Part shown: positions 1-7,094 of the stretch, one piece after another
Layout of the letters: the number at the start of each line of letters is the position of its first letter
How positions within the stretch are numbered: the stretch's first letter is position 1
Assembly: GCA_017853785.1 (NCBI GenBank)
Contig: JAFMIX010000042.1
Span: 1-12,626, forward strand
From: Verrucomicrobiales bacterium
GTDB taxonomy: Bacteria > Verrucomicrobiota > Verrucomicrobiia > Limisphaerales > JAFMIX01
Reading direction: 5' to 3'
DNA length: 12,626 nt
Translations under genes and position numbers: made by a program
The notes under the pieces: generated by a model
Databases searched by the model: none
Seen by the model: the letters and a program-made list of their open reading frames with translations, nothing else
Told to the model about the DNA's origin: nothing

Positions 1-1
1 C

Positions 2-766
2 AACTCCATCAACCTCGACCTCATCTACGGCCTGCCGCACCAGACGCCCGCGTCGTTCAACGAGACCCTCGACACCGTGCTGGAAATGAAGCCCGACCGC
101 CTCGCGGTGTTTAGCTACGCGCACGTGCCGTGGATCAAGCCCGCGCAGAAAATTCTCGAAGACAAAATCCTGCCCACGCCCGAGTCCAAGCTCGAAGTCC
201 TCAAGCTCGTCATCGAACGGCTCACGGCGGATGACCAATACGTTTACATCGGCATGGATCACTTCGCGAAGCCGAACGACGAGTTGACCATTTCGCAGCG
301 CGAGAAAAAGTTGCAGCGCAATTTCCAAGGCTACAGCACGCGCGCCGGGTCGGACATCTATGCGTTTGGCATGAGCGCCGTTTCGCAGACGCCGGACGTT
401 TATTGGCAGAACGAAAAGGAGCTACCAAAATGGCAGACCGCCGTGGACGCCGGCAAAGTGCCGTTGCACAAGGCCTACATCGTGAGCGACGAGGACAAAC
501 TCCGCCGCGAAACGATCATGCGCACGATGTGCGACCTCTCCCTCGACTTCGGTTCGATCTCGCAATGCTTCGGTATCAACTTCGAGCAGCACTTCGCGAA
601 GGAACTGGCCGCGCTCGCGCCGTTTGCTGCTGACGGCTTGGTGAAGCGGCGCGCGGGCGGCTTCGACGTGACTGATGCTGGCCGCTTGTTCATCCGCAAC
701 ATCGCGATGACCTTCGACAACACGCTCGCCCCTGTCGGCGAGCGGCGGCACTCGAAGACGATTTGA
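2..766 (+). CDS. hemN: Oxygen-independent coproporphyrinogen III oxidase (HemN), 5'-truncated by window edge
   Basis: This is the C-terminal part (254 visible residues, frame open from base 2) of the radical-SAM enzyme that decarboxylates coproporphyrinogen III to protoporphyrinogen IX without oxygen, in the cytoplasm. Recognition rests on the HemN-specific segments NLDLIYGLPHQT and DRLAVFSYAHVPW near the visible start, the stretch YIGMDHFAKPNDEL, then LQRNFQGYSTRAGSD, and a C-terminal HemN domain ending in FIRNIAMTFDNTL. The radical-SAM CxxxCxxC motif must lie upstream of the window. A methionine at base 77 is internal, not a start, because homology continues upstream of it. The stop (764-766) is five bases before the next haem gene, so the two are very likely co-transcribed and translationally coupled. 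The alternative HemW-type paralogue is unlikely, since the GMDHFAKP and QGYSTRAGSD segments are typical of true HemN. Confidence 0.96.
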   Translation, partial: NSINLDLIYGLPHQTPASFNETLDTVLEMKPDRLAVFSYAHVPWIKPAQKILEDKILPTPESKLEVLKLVIERLTADDQYVYIGMDHFAKPNDELTISQREKKLQRNFQGYSTRAGSDIYAFGMSAVSQTPDVYWQNEKELPKWQTAVDAGKVPLHKAYIVSDEDKLRRETIMRTMCDLSLDFGSISQCFGINFEQHFAKELAALAPFAADGLVKRRAGGFDVTDAGRLFIRNIAMTFDNTLAPVGERRHSKTI

Positions 767-771
767 TTGAA

Positions 772-2184
772 ATGAAAACCGTCGCAGTCATCGGCGCAGG
801 TATAACGGGGCTGACGGCCGCGTTTTACCTGAAACGCGCCGGTGTGCCGGTGACGGTTTATGAAGCCAGCGGGCGCGTCGGTGGCGTTATTCAGTCGCTG
901 CGCAAGGATGGCTATCTAGTCGAGTTTGGACCGAACACGCTGTTGGAAACTTCACCCAAGGTCGGCCAACTCGTCCGCGACGCAGGCTTGCAATCGCGGC
1001 GGCTTGATCCCGACCCCAAAGCTGAGGCGCGCTACGTCGTGCGTTACAAACGGCCCATCGCGATGCCCGGCTCGCCGCTCGGTTTTTTCACCACGCCGCT
1101 GTTCACCGCCAAGGCCAAGCTGGCCGTGCTGCGCGAGCCGTTCGTCAAGCCGCGCCGCGATGGCGTGGAGGAGAGCATCGGCGAATTCGTCGTGCGGCGG
1201 TTCAATCAGGAATTTCTGGACAACGCAATTGATGCGCTCGTCGCAGGCATTTACGCAGGCAATCCGCGCAAGCTCTCGCTGACGCACGCGTTCCCCAAGC
1301 TCAAGGCGCTCGAAGACAATTACGGTTCGATGATCAAAGGGCAGATTTTGGGAGCGCGGGCCCGGAAAAAATCCGGCGAGGTGGCGAAAGACCGCGCGCC
1401 GAAGTTTTCCTTCGACGAAGGCTTGCAGGTCTTGCCCATCGAACTCGCGCGCCAACTCGGCGACGCCGTCCGCCTCCACACCGCCGTCACCAAGCTCACG
1501 GAAACAACCGAGGGCTGGCGCGTGGATTGGCAAGCACCGGGCGCGGCGAACCACACTGAGCACAGCGCGGTAGTGTATTGCGGCACGGCTTACCGGCTAG
1601 CGGAGCTGAAGATTGATTCGTATCAGCCGGTGGATTTGTCGGCGCTGGCGGAAGTCCGCTACCCGCCGGTGGCGAGCGTGGTGCTCGGTTTTCGGCGCGA
1701 GGATGTGGCGCATCCGTGCAACGGCTTTGGCATGTTGATTCCCGGCGTAGAGGGCTTCAACATTCTGGGCACGATTTTTTCCTCGGCATTGTTCCCGAAC
1801 CGCGCCCCCGCCGGCCATCTCACGCTCACGAGCTACGTCGGCGGCGAGCGGCAGCCGGAACTCGCGGCGCTGCCGCCGGAGAAACTCATCGAGCTGGTCT
1901 GCACCGACCTGCGTATGCTGCTCGGCGTGAAGGGCAAACCGACCTTCGAGCACACGGTACTGTGGCCGAAGGCAATTCCGCAATACAACGTCGGCTTCGG
2001 CAAATACCGCGAGCTGATGGGCCTGGCCGAAGAACGCGCGCCGGGCCTGTTCCTCGCAGGGCATTATCGCAACGGCGTTTCCTTAAGCGACTCGATCGTG
2101 GCCGGCTGCAACGTGGCGGAACGCGTCGAAAAAGAACTCGCCGCCCCCCTGCCCTACCGACGCGGTCAAACTGGAAACAGCTGA
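772..2184 (+). CDS. hemY: FAD-dependent protoporphyrinogen oxidase (HemY/HemG type)
   Basis: A 470-residue flavoprotein oxidase that removes six electrons from protoporphyrinogen IX to give protoporphyrin IX, the next step after HemN. The N-terminus carries a Rossmann FAD motif (G8-A9-G10-I11-T12-G13) followed by VTVYEASGRVGG (ending about residue 38) and FGPNTL (about 52-57), all typical of the amine-oxidase/PPOX superfamily. The C-terminus has the second FAD segment LFLAGHYRNGVSLSDSI. Length matches the family (about 450-480). I chose ATG at 772; a TTG at 763 overlapping the hemN stop would add three residues but lies ahead of the normal start of the Rossmann strand. No Shine-Dalgarno is evident, so coupling to hemN may drive initiation. 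In coproporphyrin-dependent bacteria related enzymes act on coproporphyrinogen; the upstream hemN argues for the protoporphyrin route here. The same family is also called hemG in some annotations. Confidence 0.94.
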   Translation: MKTVAVIGAGITGLTAAFYLKRAGVPVTVYEASGRVGGVIQSLRKDGYLVEFGPNTLLETSPKVGQLVRDAGLQSRRLDPDPKAEARYVVRYKRPIAMPGSPLGFFTTPLFTAKAKLAVLREPFVKPRRDGVEESIGEFVVRRFNQEFLDNAIDALVAGIYAGNPRKLSLTHAFPKLKALEDNYGSMIKGQILGARARKKSGEVAKDRAPKFSFDEGLQVLPIELARQLGDAVRLHTAVTKLTETTEGWRVDWQAPGAANHTEHSAVVYCGTAYRLAELKIDSYQPVDLSALAEVRYPPVASVVLGFRREDVAHPCNGFGMLIPGVEGFNILGTIFSSALFPNRAPAGHLTLTSYVGGERQPELAALPPEKLIELVCTDLRMLLGVKGKPTFEHTVLWPKAIPQYNVGFGKYRELMGLAEERAPGLFLAGHYRNGVSLSDSIVAGCNVAERVEKELAAPLPYRRGQTGNS

Positions 2185-2258
2185 GCTTCCATCGGCTTTT
2201 TCGCGGTAGCTTTGGTTTCCCATTGAACGCCCTGCCCCCGGTTTGTATCGTCCCGCGA

Positions 2259-4277
2259 ATGCCGCCGCCGGACAACTCACCGCCAGTTTCCCAGCTCGCC
2301 GCGCCAGTGACGACGCTGTGGGGTATTGGCAGTGAACGCGCGCGGCTGCTGGCGCGGCTGGAGATTTTCACCATCAGGGACTTGCTGCTGCACGCGCCGC
2401 GCCGTTATGAAGACCGTCGGAAATTTCTTCCCATCCGCGACTTGAAACTTAAGGAAGCAGCGACTGTCCGCGGCAAAATCGTCGCCGCCGGGGTGAAGCG
2501 CTTCAAGCACGGCACGCGCGCGATGTTCGAGTGCATCCTGGACGACGGCTCGGCGCTGCTGCATTGCCGCTGGTGGCAGATGCAGCCGTGGATGGAAGAC
2601 TACTTCGCCGTCGGGCGCGAGTTCCTCGTCTTCGGCAAGCCGGAGACGCTCAAGCCGCGCACGATTGATCATCCCGAAACCGAACTGGTCGAGCCGGGCG
2701 ACGATGAATTCGTCCACGTCAACCGCATCGTGCCGGTCCATCCGCTGACCGAGGGACTCACCGCGCGCGTGCTGCGCGCGTTCGTCTGGCGGGCGCTGGA
2801 GAAGTTTGAAGCGCTGATCACCGAACCGACGCCCGCACCCGACCTGAAAGTTTATCCGGCGCGCGCCAACGCGGTGCGCATGATCCATTTCCCCGAAGAA
2901 CTTCCCGATGTGGAGATTGCGCGGCAACGGCTGGCATTGGATGAGTTCATCGCGCTGCAAATCCAGATCCAGTCGCGCCGCAAAAAGTTTGAGGCGAGCG
3001 CCCGGGCGTTACCGTGTCGCGGCGACAACCGGTTGATGAAACCTTTTCTCGCGCAACTCGGCTTCAAGCTCACGGAAGCACAGACCCGCGTGCTGCGGGA
3101 AGTTCGCGCTGACCTCGGCGGCGTGCATCCGATGCGGCGGCTGTTGCAGGGCGATGTCGGGTCAGGCAAGACGGCGGTGGCGGCATGCGCGGCGGTGATG
3201 GCGCTGGAGAGCGGTTTCAACGTGGCGGTGATGGCGCCGACGGAGATCCTGGCGGAGCAACATTTCCGCAACTTCACGAAGTGGTTGGGGCCGCTAGGAG
3301 TCCAGGTGCTGTTGCAGACGGGCAGCCGGAAGAGCGGCGAGGATGGAGGATTGATGATGGAGGATGGCAAGAGCGCGCGTCCCTCCATCCTCCATCCTCC
3401 ATCCTCTATCTTCGTTGGAACGCACGCGCTGTTCACCTCGGGCTTCGAGATTCCAAAGCTCGGCCTGGTCATCATCGACGAACAGCACAAGTTCGGCGTG
3501 GCGCAGCGCGAGACGCTCGTTCGCAAAGGCAATTATCCCCATCTGCTTGTGATGACGGCCACGCCGATTCCGCGCACGCTCGGCCTAGCACTCTACGGCG
3601 ACCTCGATGTGTCGGTGATCGATGAATTGCCCGGCGGGCGCGGCGAGATCAAGACGTTCGTCCGCGGGGGGGACAAGTTGCCGAAGGTGTGGGAGTTCAT
3701 CCGCGGCAAACTGAAAGCGGGGCGGCAGGCTTACATCGTGTATCCGCGCGTCGAGGAAAGCACGGATGGCTTCAAGGCGGTGACGAAGGAATTTGAGAAC
3801 GTGCAGCGCGCACTCGCGCCGTTCACGGTCGGGCTGCTGCACGGGCGCGTGAAACCGGCGGAGAAAGAAGCGGTGATGGGGGATTTCCGGGCGAACAAGT
3901 TGAATGCCTTGCTCGCCACTTCGCTCATCGAGGTGGGCGTTGATGTGCCGAATGCGACGGTGATGCTTATCGAGAACGCGGAGGCGTTCGGGCTGGCGCA
4001 GTTGCACCAGTTGCGCGGGCGCATCGGGCGCGGGGCGCACGAGAGTTTTTGCATCCTGATTTCGGAGGCGAAGAATCCGGAGGCACGCGGCCGGCTGAAG
4101 GTTTTGGAGGCTACGGGCGATGGTTTTGCGATCGCCGAGGCAGACCTAAAACTGCGCGGTCCGGGCGAACTACTCGGCCAGCAGCAGAGCGGCGCGATGC
4201 GGCTGCGGTTCGGCAGTCTCATCGAGGATCTGGCGCTCATCCGGCAGGCGCGGGACATCGCGGCGAAAAGTCTCTAG
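2259..4277 (+). CDS. recG: ATP-dependent DNA helicase RecG, with in-frame repeat insertion
   Basis: A 672-residue superfamily-2 helicase that reverses stalled forks and branch-migrates recombination intermediates. Visible in order: an N-terminal helical segment (LLLHAPRRYEDRR at 42-54), an OB/wedge region (about 66-150), VHPLTEGLTARVLR (160-173), Walker A GDVGSGKT (298-305), APTEILAEQH (326-335), a DEQH box (407-410), motif III TATPIPRT (433-440) and motif VI QLRGRIGRG (584-592). The frame is open far upstream, but that part overlaps the haem oxidase; ATG 2259 gives the usual RecG length and start of homology. No Shine-Dalgarno is seen. The gene lies 74 bases after the haem oxidase on the same strand, so read-through is possible. 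Odd: residues about 361-384, between motif Ia and the VGTHAL segment, are encoded by an inverted GGATGGA-type repeat and do not resemble the usual helix there. All catalytic motifs remain, so the protein is probably active. Confidence 0.96.
   Translation: MPPPDNSPPVSQLAAPVTTLWGIGSERARLLARLEIFTIRDLLLHAPRRYEDRRKFLPIRDLKLKEAATVRGKIVAAGVKRFKHGTRAMFECILDDGSALLHCRWWQMQPWMEDYFAVGREFLVFGKPETLKPRTIDHPETELVEPGDDEFVHVNRIVPVHPLTEGLTARVLRAFVWRALEKFEALITEPTPAPDLKVYPARANAVRMIHFPEELPDVEIARQRLALDEFIALQIQIQSRRKKFEASARALPCRGDNRLMKPFLAQLGFKLTEAQTRVLREVRADLGGVHPMRRLLQGDVGSGKTAVAACAAVMALESGFNVAVMAPTEILAEQHFRNFTKWLGPLGVQVLLQTGSRKSGEDGGLMMEDGKSARPSILHPPSSIFVGTHALFTSGFEIPKLGLVIIDEQHKFGVAQRETLVRKGNYPHLLVMTATPIPRTLGLALYGDLDVSVIDELPGGRGEIKTFVRGGDKLPKVWEFIRGKLKAGRQAYIVYPRVEESTDGFKAVTKEFENVQRALAPFTVGLLHGRVKPAEKEAVMGDFRANKLNALLATSLIEVGVDVPNATVMLIENAEAFGLAQLHQLRGRIGRGAHESFCILISEAKNPEARGRLKVLEATGDGFAIAEADLKLRGPGELLGQQQSGAMRLRFGSLIEDLALIRQARDIAAKSL
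3339..3412. repeat. Imperfect inverted GGATGGA-type repeat inside recG
   Basis: The left arm (3339-3367) is purine-rich, built from GAGGATGGAGGAT units. The right arm (about 3381-3412) is its pyrimidine-rich partner, with repeated CCATCCT units. About 13 bases of GC-rich spacer (CAAGAGCGCGCGT) separate them. The arms share a 13-base perfect inverted match (GAGGATGGAGGAT) plus further imperfect pairing, so both the DNA and the transcript could form a long hairpin. The segment is read in frame by recG as an odd peptide (EDGGLMMEDGKSARPSILHPPSS, residues 361-383, split here as EDGGLMMEDG / KSARPSILHPPSS). It looks like a dispersed intragenic repeat unit of the REP/MITE type; I see only this one copy in the window. 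Confidence 0.7.
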
Positions 4278-4385
4278 CTCCGGAAACTGGATCAGCAAGA
4301 AGATTCAAAAGCCTTTTCTTCGCACAGTTTTGGCGAGAGCTAACTTCCGCTTGGATTTTCTGGCGACCCGGCGTAGGGTGCCCTC

Positions 4386-4814
4386 ATGAAGACGACTTTC
4401 CTCATGCTCGCAACAGCGGCAGCTATCCTGACCGGTTGCGGCGACAGCTCCAAACCAGGCACGGCAGCCAATACGGTTTCCAACACGGTCAACGCCCCGA
4501 CGGAATACCTCGGCACTGTACTCAACGCCAAGCAGACGGCGGAAAAGAGCATTGACACCACCGCCATCAACAACGCGCTCAACCTCTTCAACCAGATGGA
4601 AGGCTGTTACCCAGCCGACCTGAACGAACTCGTCACCAAAAAATATCTGCGCACCCTGCCGCCGCCGCCCTATGGTTACAAGATCATCTACGACGCGACC
4701 AAGGGCGAGGTAAAGGTCGTCAAAAATAGCCCGCCATCAGGGGGCGGGACGGAAGCAAAAGGGCAAAAACATGACGGACTGCGAAACATCGCCGAAGGAA
4801 AATTATCGGTTTGA
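4386..4814 (+). CDS. Putative lipoprotein with GspG-like C-terminal segment
   Basis: A 142-residue predicted lipoprotein of unknown function. Residues 1-17 form a signal peptide with a lipobox L15-T16-G17-C18, so C18 would be lipidated and the protein membrane-anchored outside the cytoplasm. Residues about 58-113 (starting TTAINNALNLFNQMEG, then YPADLNELVTKKYL and GYKIIYDATKGEVKVV) resemble the globular tail of major pseudopilins (GspG family): a helix leading into a YP-x-LNELV-x-KYL motif and a short beta hairpin. There is no pilin N-terminal helix or prepilin peptidase site, so it is not itself a pseudopilin. The last 30 residues are low-complexity and probably disordered. It follows recG after 108 bases. 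AGGG at 4375-4378, seven bases before the ATG, is the only plausible Shine-Dalgarno among the complete genes of this window. No operon partner is apparent; the sequence downstream is decayed. Confidence 0.78.
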   Translation: MKTTFLMLATAAAILTGCGDSSKPGTAANTVSNTVNAPTEYLGTVLNAKQTAEKSIDTTAINNALNLFNQMEGCYPADLNELVTKKYLRTLPPPPYGYKIIYDATKGEVKVVKNSPPSGGGTEAKGQKHDGLRNIAEGKLSV

Positions 4815-4827
4815 ACGGGCGCAGTAG

Positions 4828-5120
4828 AATCAACAGTGGCTGCTCTTCCTGTTGTGCGGCCTGCTGGTCGCGCTGGATTATCTTGCGCTGCCCTATCAGG
4901 TTTTTCCGTTTCTCTTCATCTTCCCGGCGATGCTCGCGGCGTGGAACCGCGGCTTCTGGCGGGCACGCGCTTCGCGCATCATACGCTGCTGGGCGGCTCG
5001 CCGGGCTCAGGCGCCGCCGGGCTCAACGCGCTGGTGCGCTGGGGCATTTTGGTCTTGCTGGCCTGGCTGGTGACCATCATCGCAAATCAAACGCGCCGGC
5101 TCGGGGCGTCCCGGGAATAA
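4828..5120 (+). pseudogene. Remnant of a membrane sensor-like protein (N-terminal part, frameshifted)
   Basis: No intact gene is present, but two frames give consecutive pieces of one membrane protein. From 4828 one frame reads QQWLLFLLCGLLVALDYLAL, then PYQVFPFLFIFPAMLAAWNRGF: a hydrophobic helix pair of the kind that opens small histidine-kinase or sensor proteins. After about 4965 homology-like sequence switches to the next frame (open to the stop at 5118-5120), which gives a further helix, LNALVRWGILVLLAWLVTII, followed by a charged ANQTRRL segment. There is an in-frame stop (4825-4827) and no start codon just upstream, and the downstream signalling part is missing. I read this as a truncated, frameshifted relic. 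The exact family is from memory of similar proteins and is uncertain; a very short real membrane protein starting at TTG 4852 is the alternative. Confidence 0.5.
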
Positions 5121-5124
5121 TCAT

Positions 5125-5406
5125 GCCCGGCTAGAAGGCCGGCACCTACGTCCGGCGTGCCGACTGGAAACTCATCCGGTTCTTCGCGGATAACGACAAC
5201 GGCAGCGACCACCTCGAACCCTATAACCTCCGCGAAGATATCGGCGAAACGAACAATCTCGCCGCCGGCAAACGCGAACTCGTGCGCGAACTCAATGCGC
5301 TCATCACCGACTTCCTGCAGACACCGAGGCTGTCATCCCCCGTCCGCAACCCCGATCACCGGCCCGGCGCTACGCAGCTCCCGGCGCTAGGAAAAAAGCC
5401 CGGCTA
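5125..5406 (+). repeat. 9-bp direct repeat (GCCCGGCTA) bracketing the sulfatase remnant
   Basis: GCCCGGCTA occurs at 5125-5133 and again at 5398-5406, on either side of almost all of the sulfatase fragment. The left copy also forms a small hairpin with the following GGCCGGC (stem CCGGC/GCCGG, 5127-5131 with 5138-5142). Short direct repeats at the edges of a gene fragment fit deletion or insertion by short-homology recombination, but a chance match cannot be excluded. Confidence 0.35.
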
Positions 5407-5419
5407 TGCCTGCGCCTGA
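5135..5419 (+). pseudogene. C-terminal remnant of a sulfatase
   Basis: The frame from 5135 to the TGA at 5417-5419 has no usable start but reads as the C-terminal tail of a type I sulfatase: GTYVRRADWKLIRFFADND, then a YNLREDIGETNNLAAGKREL segment, then LVRELNALITDFL. The pattern 'R-x-x-DWKLIR ... LYNL-x-ED-x-GE-x-NLA ... L-x-x-WL/FL' is diagnostic of the tail of the alkaline-phosphatase-like sulfatase family; here LYNL has become PYNL. After residue ~65 the reading QTPRLSSPVRNPDHRPG looks like a shifted version of a QTEAVIPxxNPxYRP-type end, suggesting compensating indels. The catalytic N-terminal domain with its formylglycine Cys/Ser motif is absent, so it cannot be active. It directly follows the membrane-sensor relic and is bracketed by a 9-bp direct repeat. 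Sulfatases are very abundant in Verrucomicrobiota and Planctomycetota. Confidence 0.72.
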
Positions 5420-5536
5420 AGCCGCTGCCTGATCGGTGGTGGCCGGCGCGACGGACGTTGGCGACCGTTGCGCTTGATTTTTTCTCTCGCAAAACCGTGC
5501 CCGCGTCCCGACAATCACCCTTTCATTATTGATGTC

Positions 5537-7078
5537 ATGAACGAAAAGATTGTCATCCTTGATTTCGGCTCGCAATACACGCAGGTCATCGCGCGGCGCG
5601 TGCGCGAGTGCAACGTCTATTCGACCATCATCCATTTCAACACGCCCGCCGCCGAGATCGCCGCGTTGAAGCCCCGCGGCATTATCCTCTCCGGCGGACC
5701 GTCGTCTGTGTATGCACCCAAAGCACCGCTGCCGGACAAGGCGATATTCAACCTCGGCGTGCCGATTCTCGGCATCTGCTTCGGCGTGCAATTGCTTGCG
5801 CAGTTCAACGGCGGCAAAGTCGAGAAAGGTCTCAAGCGCGAATACGGCAAGGGCACGCTCTCCATTAAGGACGGCTCGTGCAAACTCTTCGCCAAGTTGC
5901 CGAAGTCGCTCCAGGTCTGGAATTCCCACGGCGACAAGCTCACCAAGATGCCGGCTGGTTTCAAAACCGTGGCGACGACGGAAAATTCCGAATATGCCGC
6001 CATCGAAAACCGCGCGAAGAAATTTTTCGGCCTGCAATTCCATCCGGAAGTCGTGCACACGCCGCGCGGCAAGGAAATCATTTCCAACTTTGTCCACAGC
6101 GTTTGCGGCTGCGGCAAGAACTGGACGATGCGCAATTACGTTGACCAAGCTGTCGAAGAGATTCGCGCACAGGTCGGCAAGGAACACGTCATTCTCGGCC
6201 TCTCCGGCGGCGTGGATTCCAGCGTGGCGGCGGCGCTGTTGCACAAAGCCATCGGCAATCAACTCACCTGCATTTTCGTGAACAACGGCGTGCTGCGTTC
6301 GCGGGAAGCGGAAGTCGTGCAGCAGGTGTTCGGCAAGAGTTTCAAGATCAAGTTGCAATACGAAGATGCGACAAAGATTTTCATGACGCGGCTCAAAGGC
6401 GTCTCCGATCCCGAGAAGAAGCGCAAAATCATCGGCAAGACGTTCATCGAAGTTTTCGCAGCGGCGATGAAGCGCGTGGGCAAGGCCAAGTTTCTCGCGC
6501 AGGGCACGCTTTATCCTGACATCATCGAATCCGTGCCCATCGCCGGCAATCCCGCCGCGCTCATCAAGAGCCATCACAACGTCGGCGGCCTGCCGAAAAA
6601 CATGAAGTTCAAGCTCGTCGAGCCGCTGAAAAATTTGTTCAAGGACGAAGTCCGCTTGCTCGGCGAAGAACTCGGCGTGCCCAAGGAGATTGTCTGGCGG
6701 CAGCCGTTCCCCGGACCGGGCCTCGCCGTGCGTATCCTCGGCGAAGTCACGCCCTCGCGCTGCGAGATTTTGCGCAACGCCGACGCCATCGTGGTGGAGG
6801 AAATGAAAGCCAGCGGGCTATACTACAAGATTTGGCAGAGCTTTGCCGTGTTGCTGCCCGTGCGCAGCGTCGGCGTGATGGGCGACGAACGCACCTACGA
6901 TTACACCATCGCCATCCGCGCCGTGGAATCGCAGGACGGCATGACCGCCGACTGGGTGAAGCTGCCCTACGATCTGCTGGAGAAACTCGCCAGCCGCATC
7001 ATCAACGAAGTGAAAGGCGTGAACCGCTGCGTGTTCGACATCACCAGCAAACCGCCCGGGACGATTGAGTGGGAGTGA
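5537..7078 (+). CDS. guaA: GMP synthase (glutamine-hydrolysing)
   Basis: A 513-residue cytoplasmic enzyme that aminates XMP to GMP using glutamine and ATP, the last step of guanine nucleotide synthesis. The N-terminal class I glutamine amidotransferase domain (about 1-190) shows DFGSQYTQ at 9-16, the nucleophile C81 in GICFG, and the H169/E171 pair in FHPEVVHT. The ATP-pyrophosphatase domain has the PP-loop SGGVDSS (223-229). The C-terminal dimerisation domain carries PFPGPGLAVRILGE (390-403) and the invariant end KPPGTIEWE. Length is normal. The frame is open upstream to 5468, but ATG 5537 gives the canonical MNEKIVILDFGSQ start. No Shine-Dalgarno precedes it; the sequence just upstream is AT-rich (CATTATTGATGTC). 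Its 3' end is only 16 bases from the convergent pyk stop. I see no recognisable purine riboswitch in the 117 bases upstream. Confidence 0.98.
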   Translation: MNEKIVILDFGSQYTQVIARRVRECNVYSTIIHFNTPAAEIAALKPRGIILSGGPSSVYAPKAPLPDKAIFNLGVPILGICFGVQLLAQFNGGKVEKGLKREYGKGTLSIKDGSCKLFAKLPKSLQVWNSHGDKLTKMPAGFKTVATTENSEYAAIENRAKKFFGLQFHPEVVHTPRGKEIISNFVHSVCGCGKNWTMRNYVDQAVEEIRAQVGKEHVILGLSGGVDSSVAAALLHKAIGNQLTCIFVNNGVLRSREAEVVQQVFGKSFKIKLQYEDATKIFMTRLKGVSDPEKKRKIIGKTFIEVFAAAMKRVGKAKFLAQGTLYPDIIESVPIAGNPAALIKSHHNVGGLPKNMKFKLVEPLKNLFKDEVRLLGEELGVPKEIVWRQPFPGPGLAVRILGEVTPSRCEILRNADAIVVEEMKASGLYYKIWQSFAVLLPVRSVGVMGDERTYDYTIAIRAVESQDGMTADWVKLPYDLLEKLASRIINEVKGVNRCVFDITSKPPGTIEWE

Positions 7079-7094
7079 CCTCTGCTGCGGTCGC

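Noticed and set aside
1716..2258. Open frame extending recG more than 540 bases upstream into the haem oxidase gene
   Set aside because: The extension overlaps a well-supported gene in another frame, is rich in Arg and Pro as expected of a GC-rich shadow, and RecG homology begins just after 2259.
4293..4330. Hairpin AAGAA...TTCTT after recG as a terminator
   Set aside because: The stem is five AT pairs with a large loop and has no clean T-run; not stable enough.
4351..4379. TTGGAT and TAGGGT 17 bases apart upstream of the lipoprotein gene as a promoter
   Set aside because: The -10 match is only three of six bases and would leave almost no leader; too weak to list.
5420..5536. Purine riboswitch upstream of guaA
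   Set aside because: The conserved three-way junction core and P1 closing sequences are not recognisable in the 117 bases available.
5387..6577. 396-residue open frame antisense to guaA
   Set aside because: It is a shadow of guaA codon bias; the sequence is repetitive in Arg, Glu, Ala and Leu with no domain pattern.
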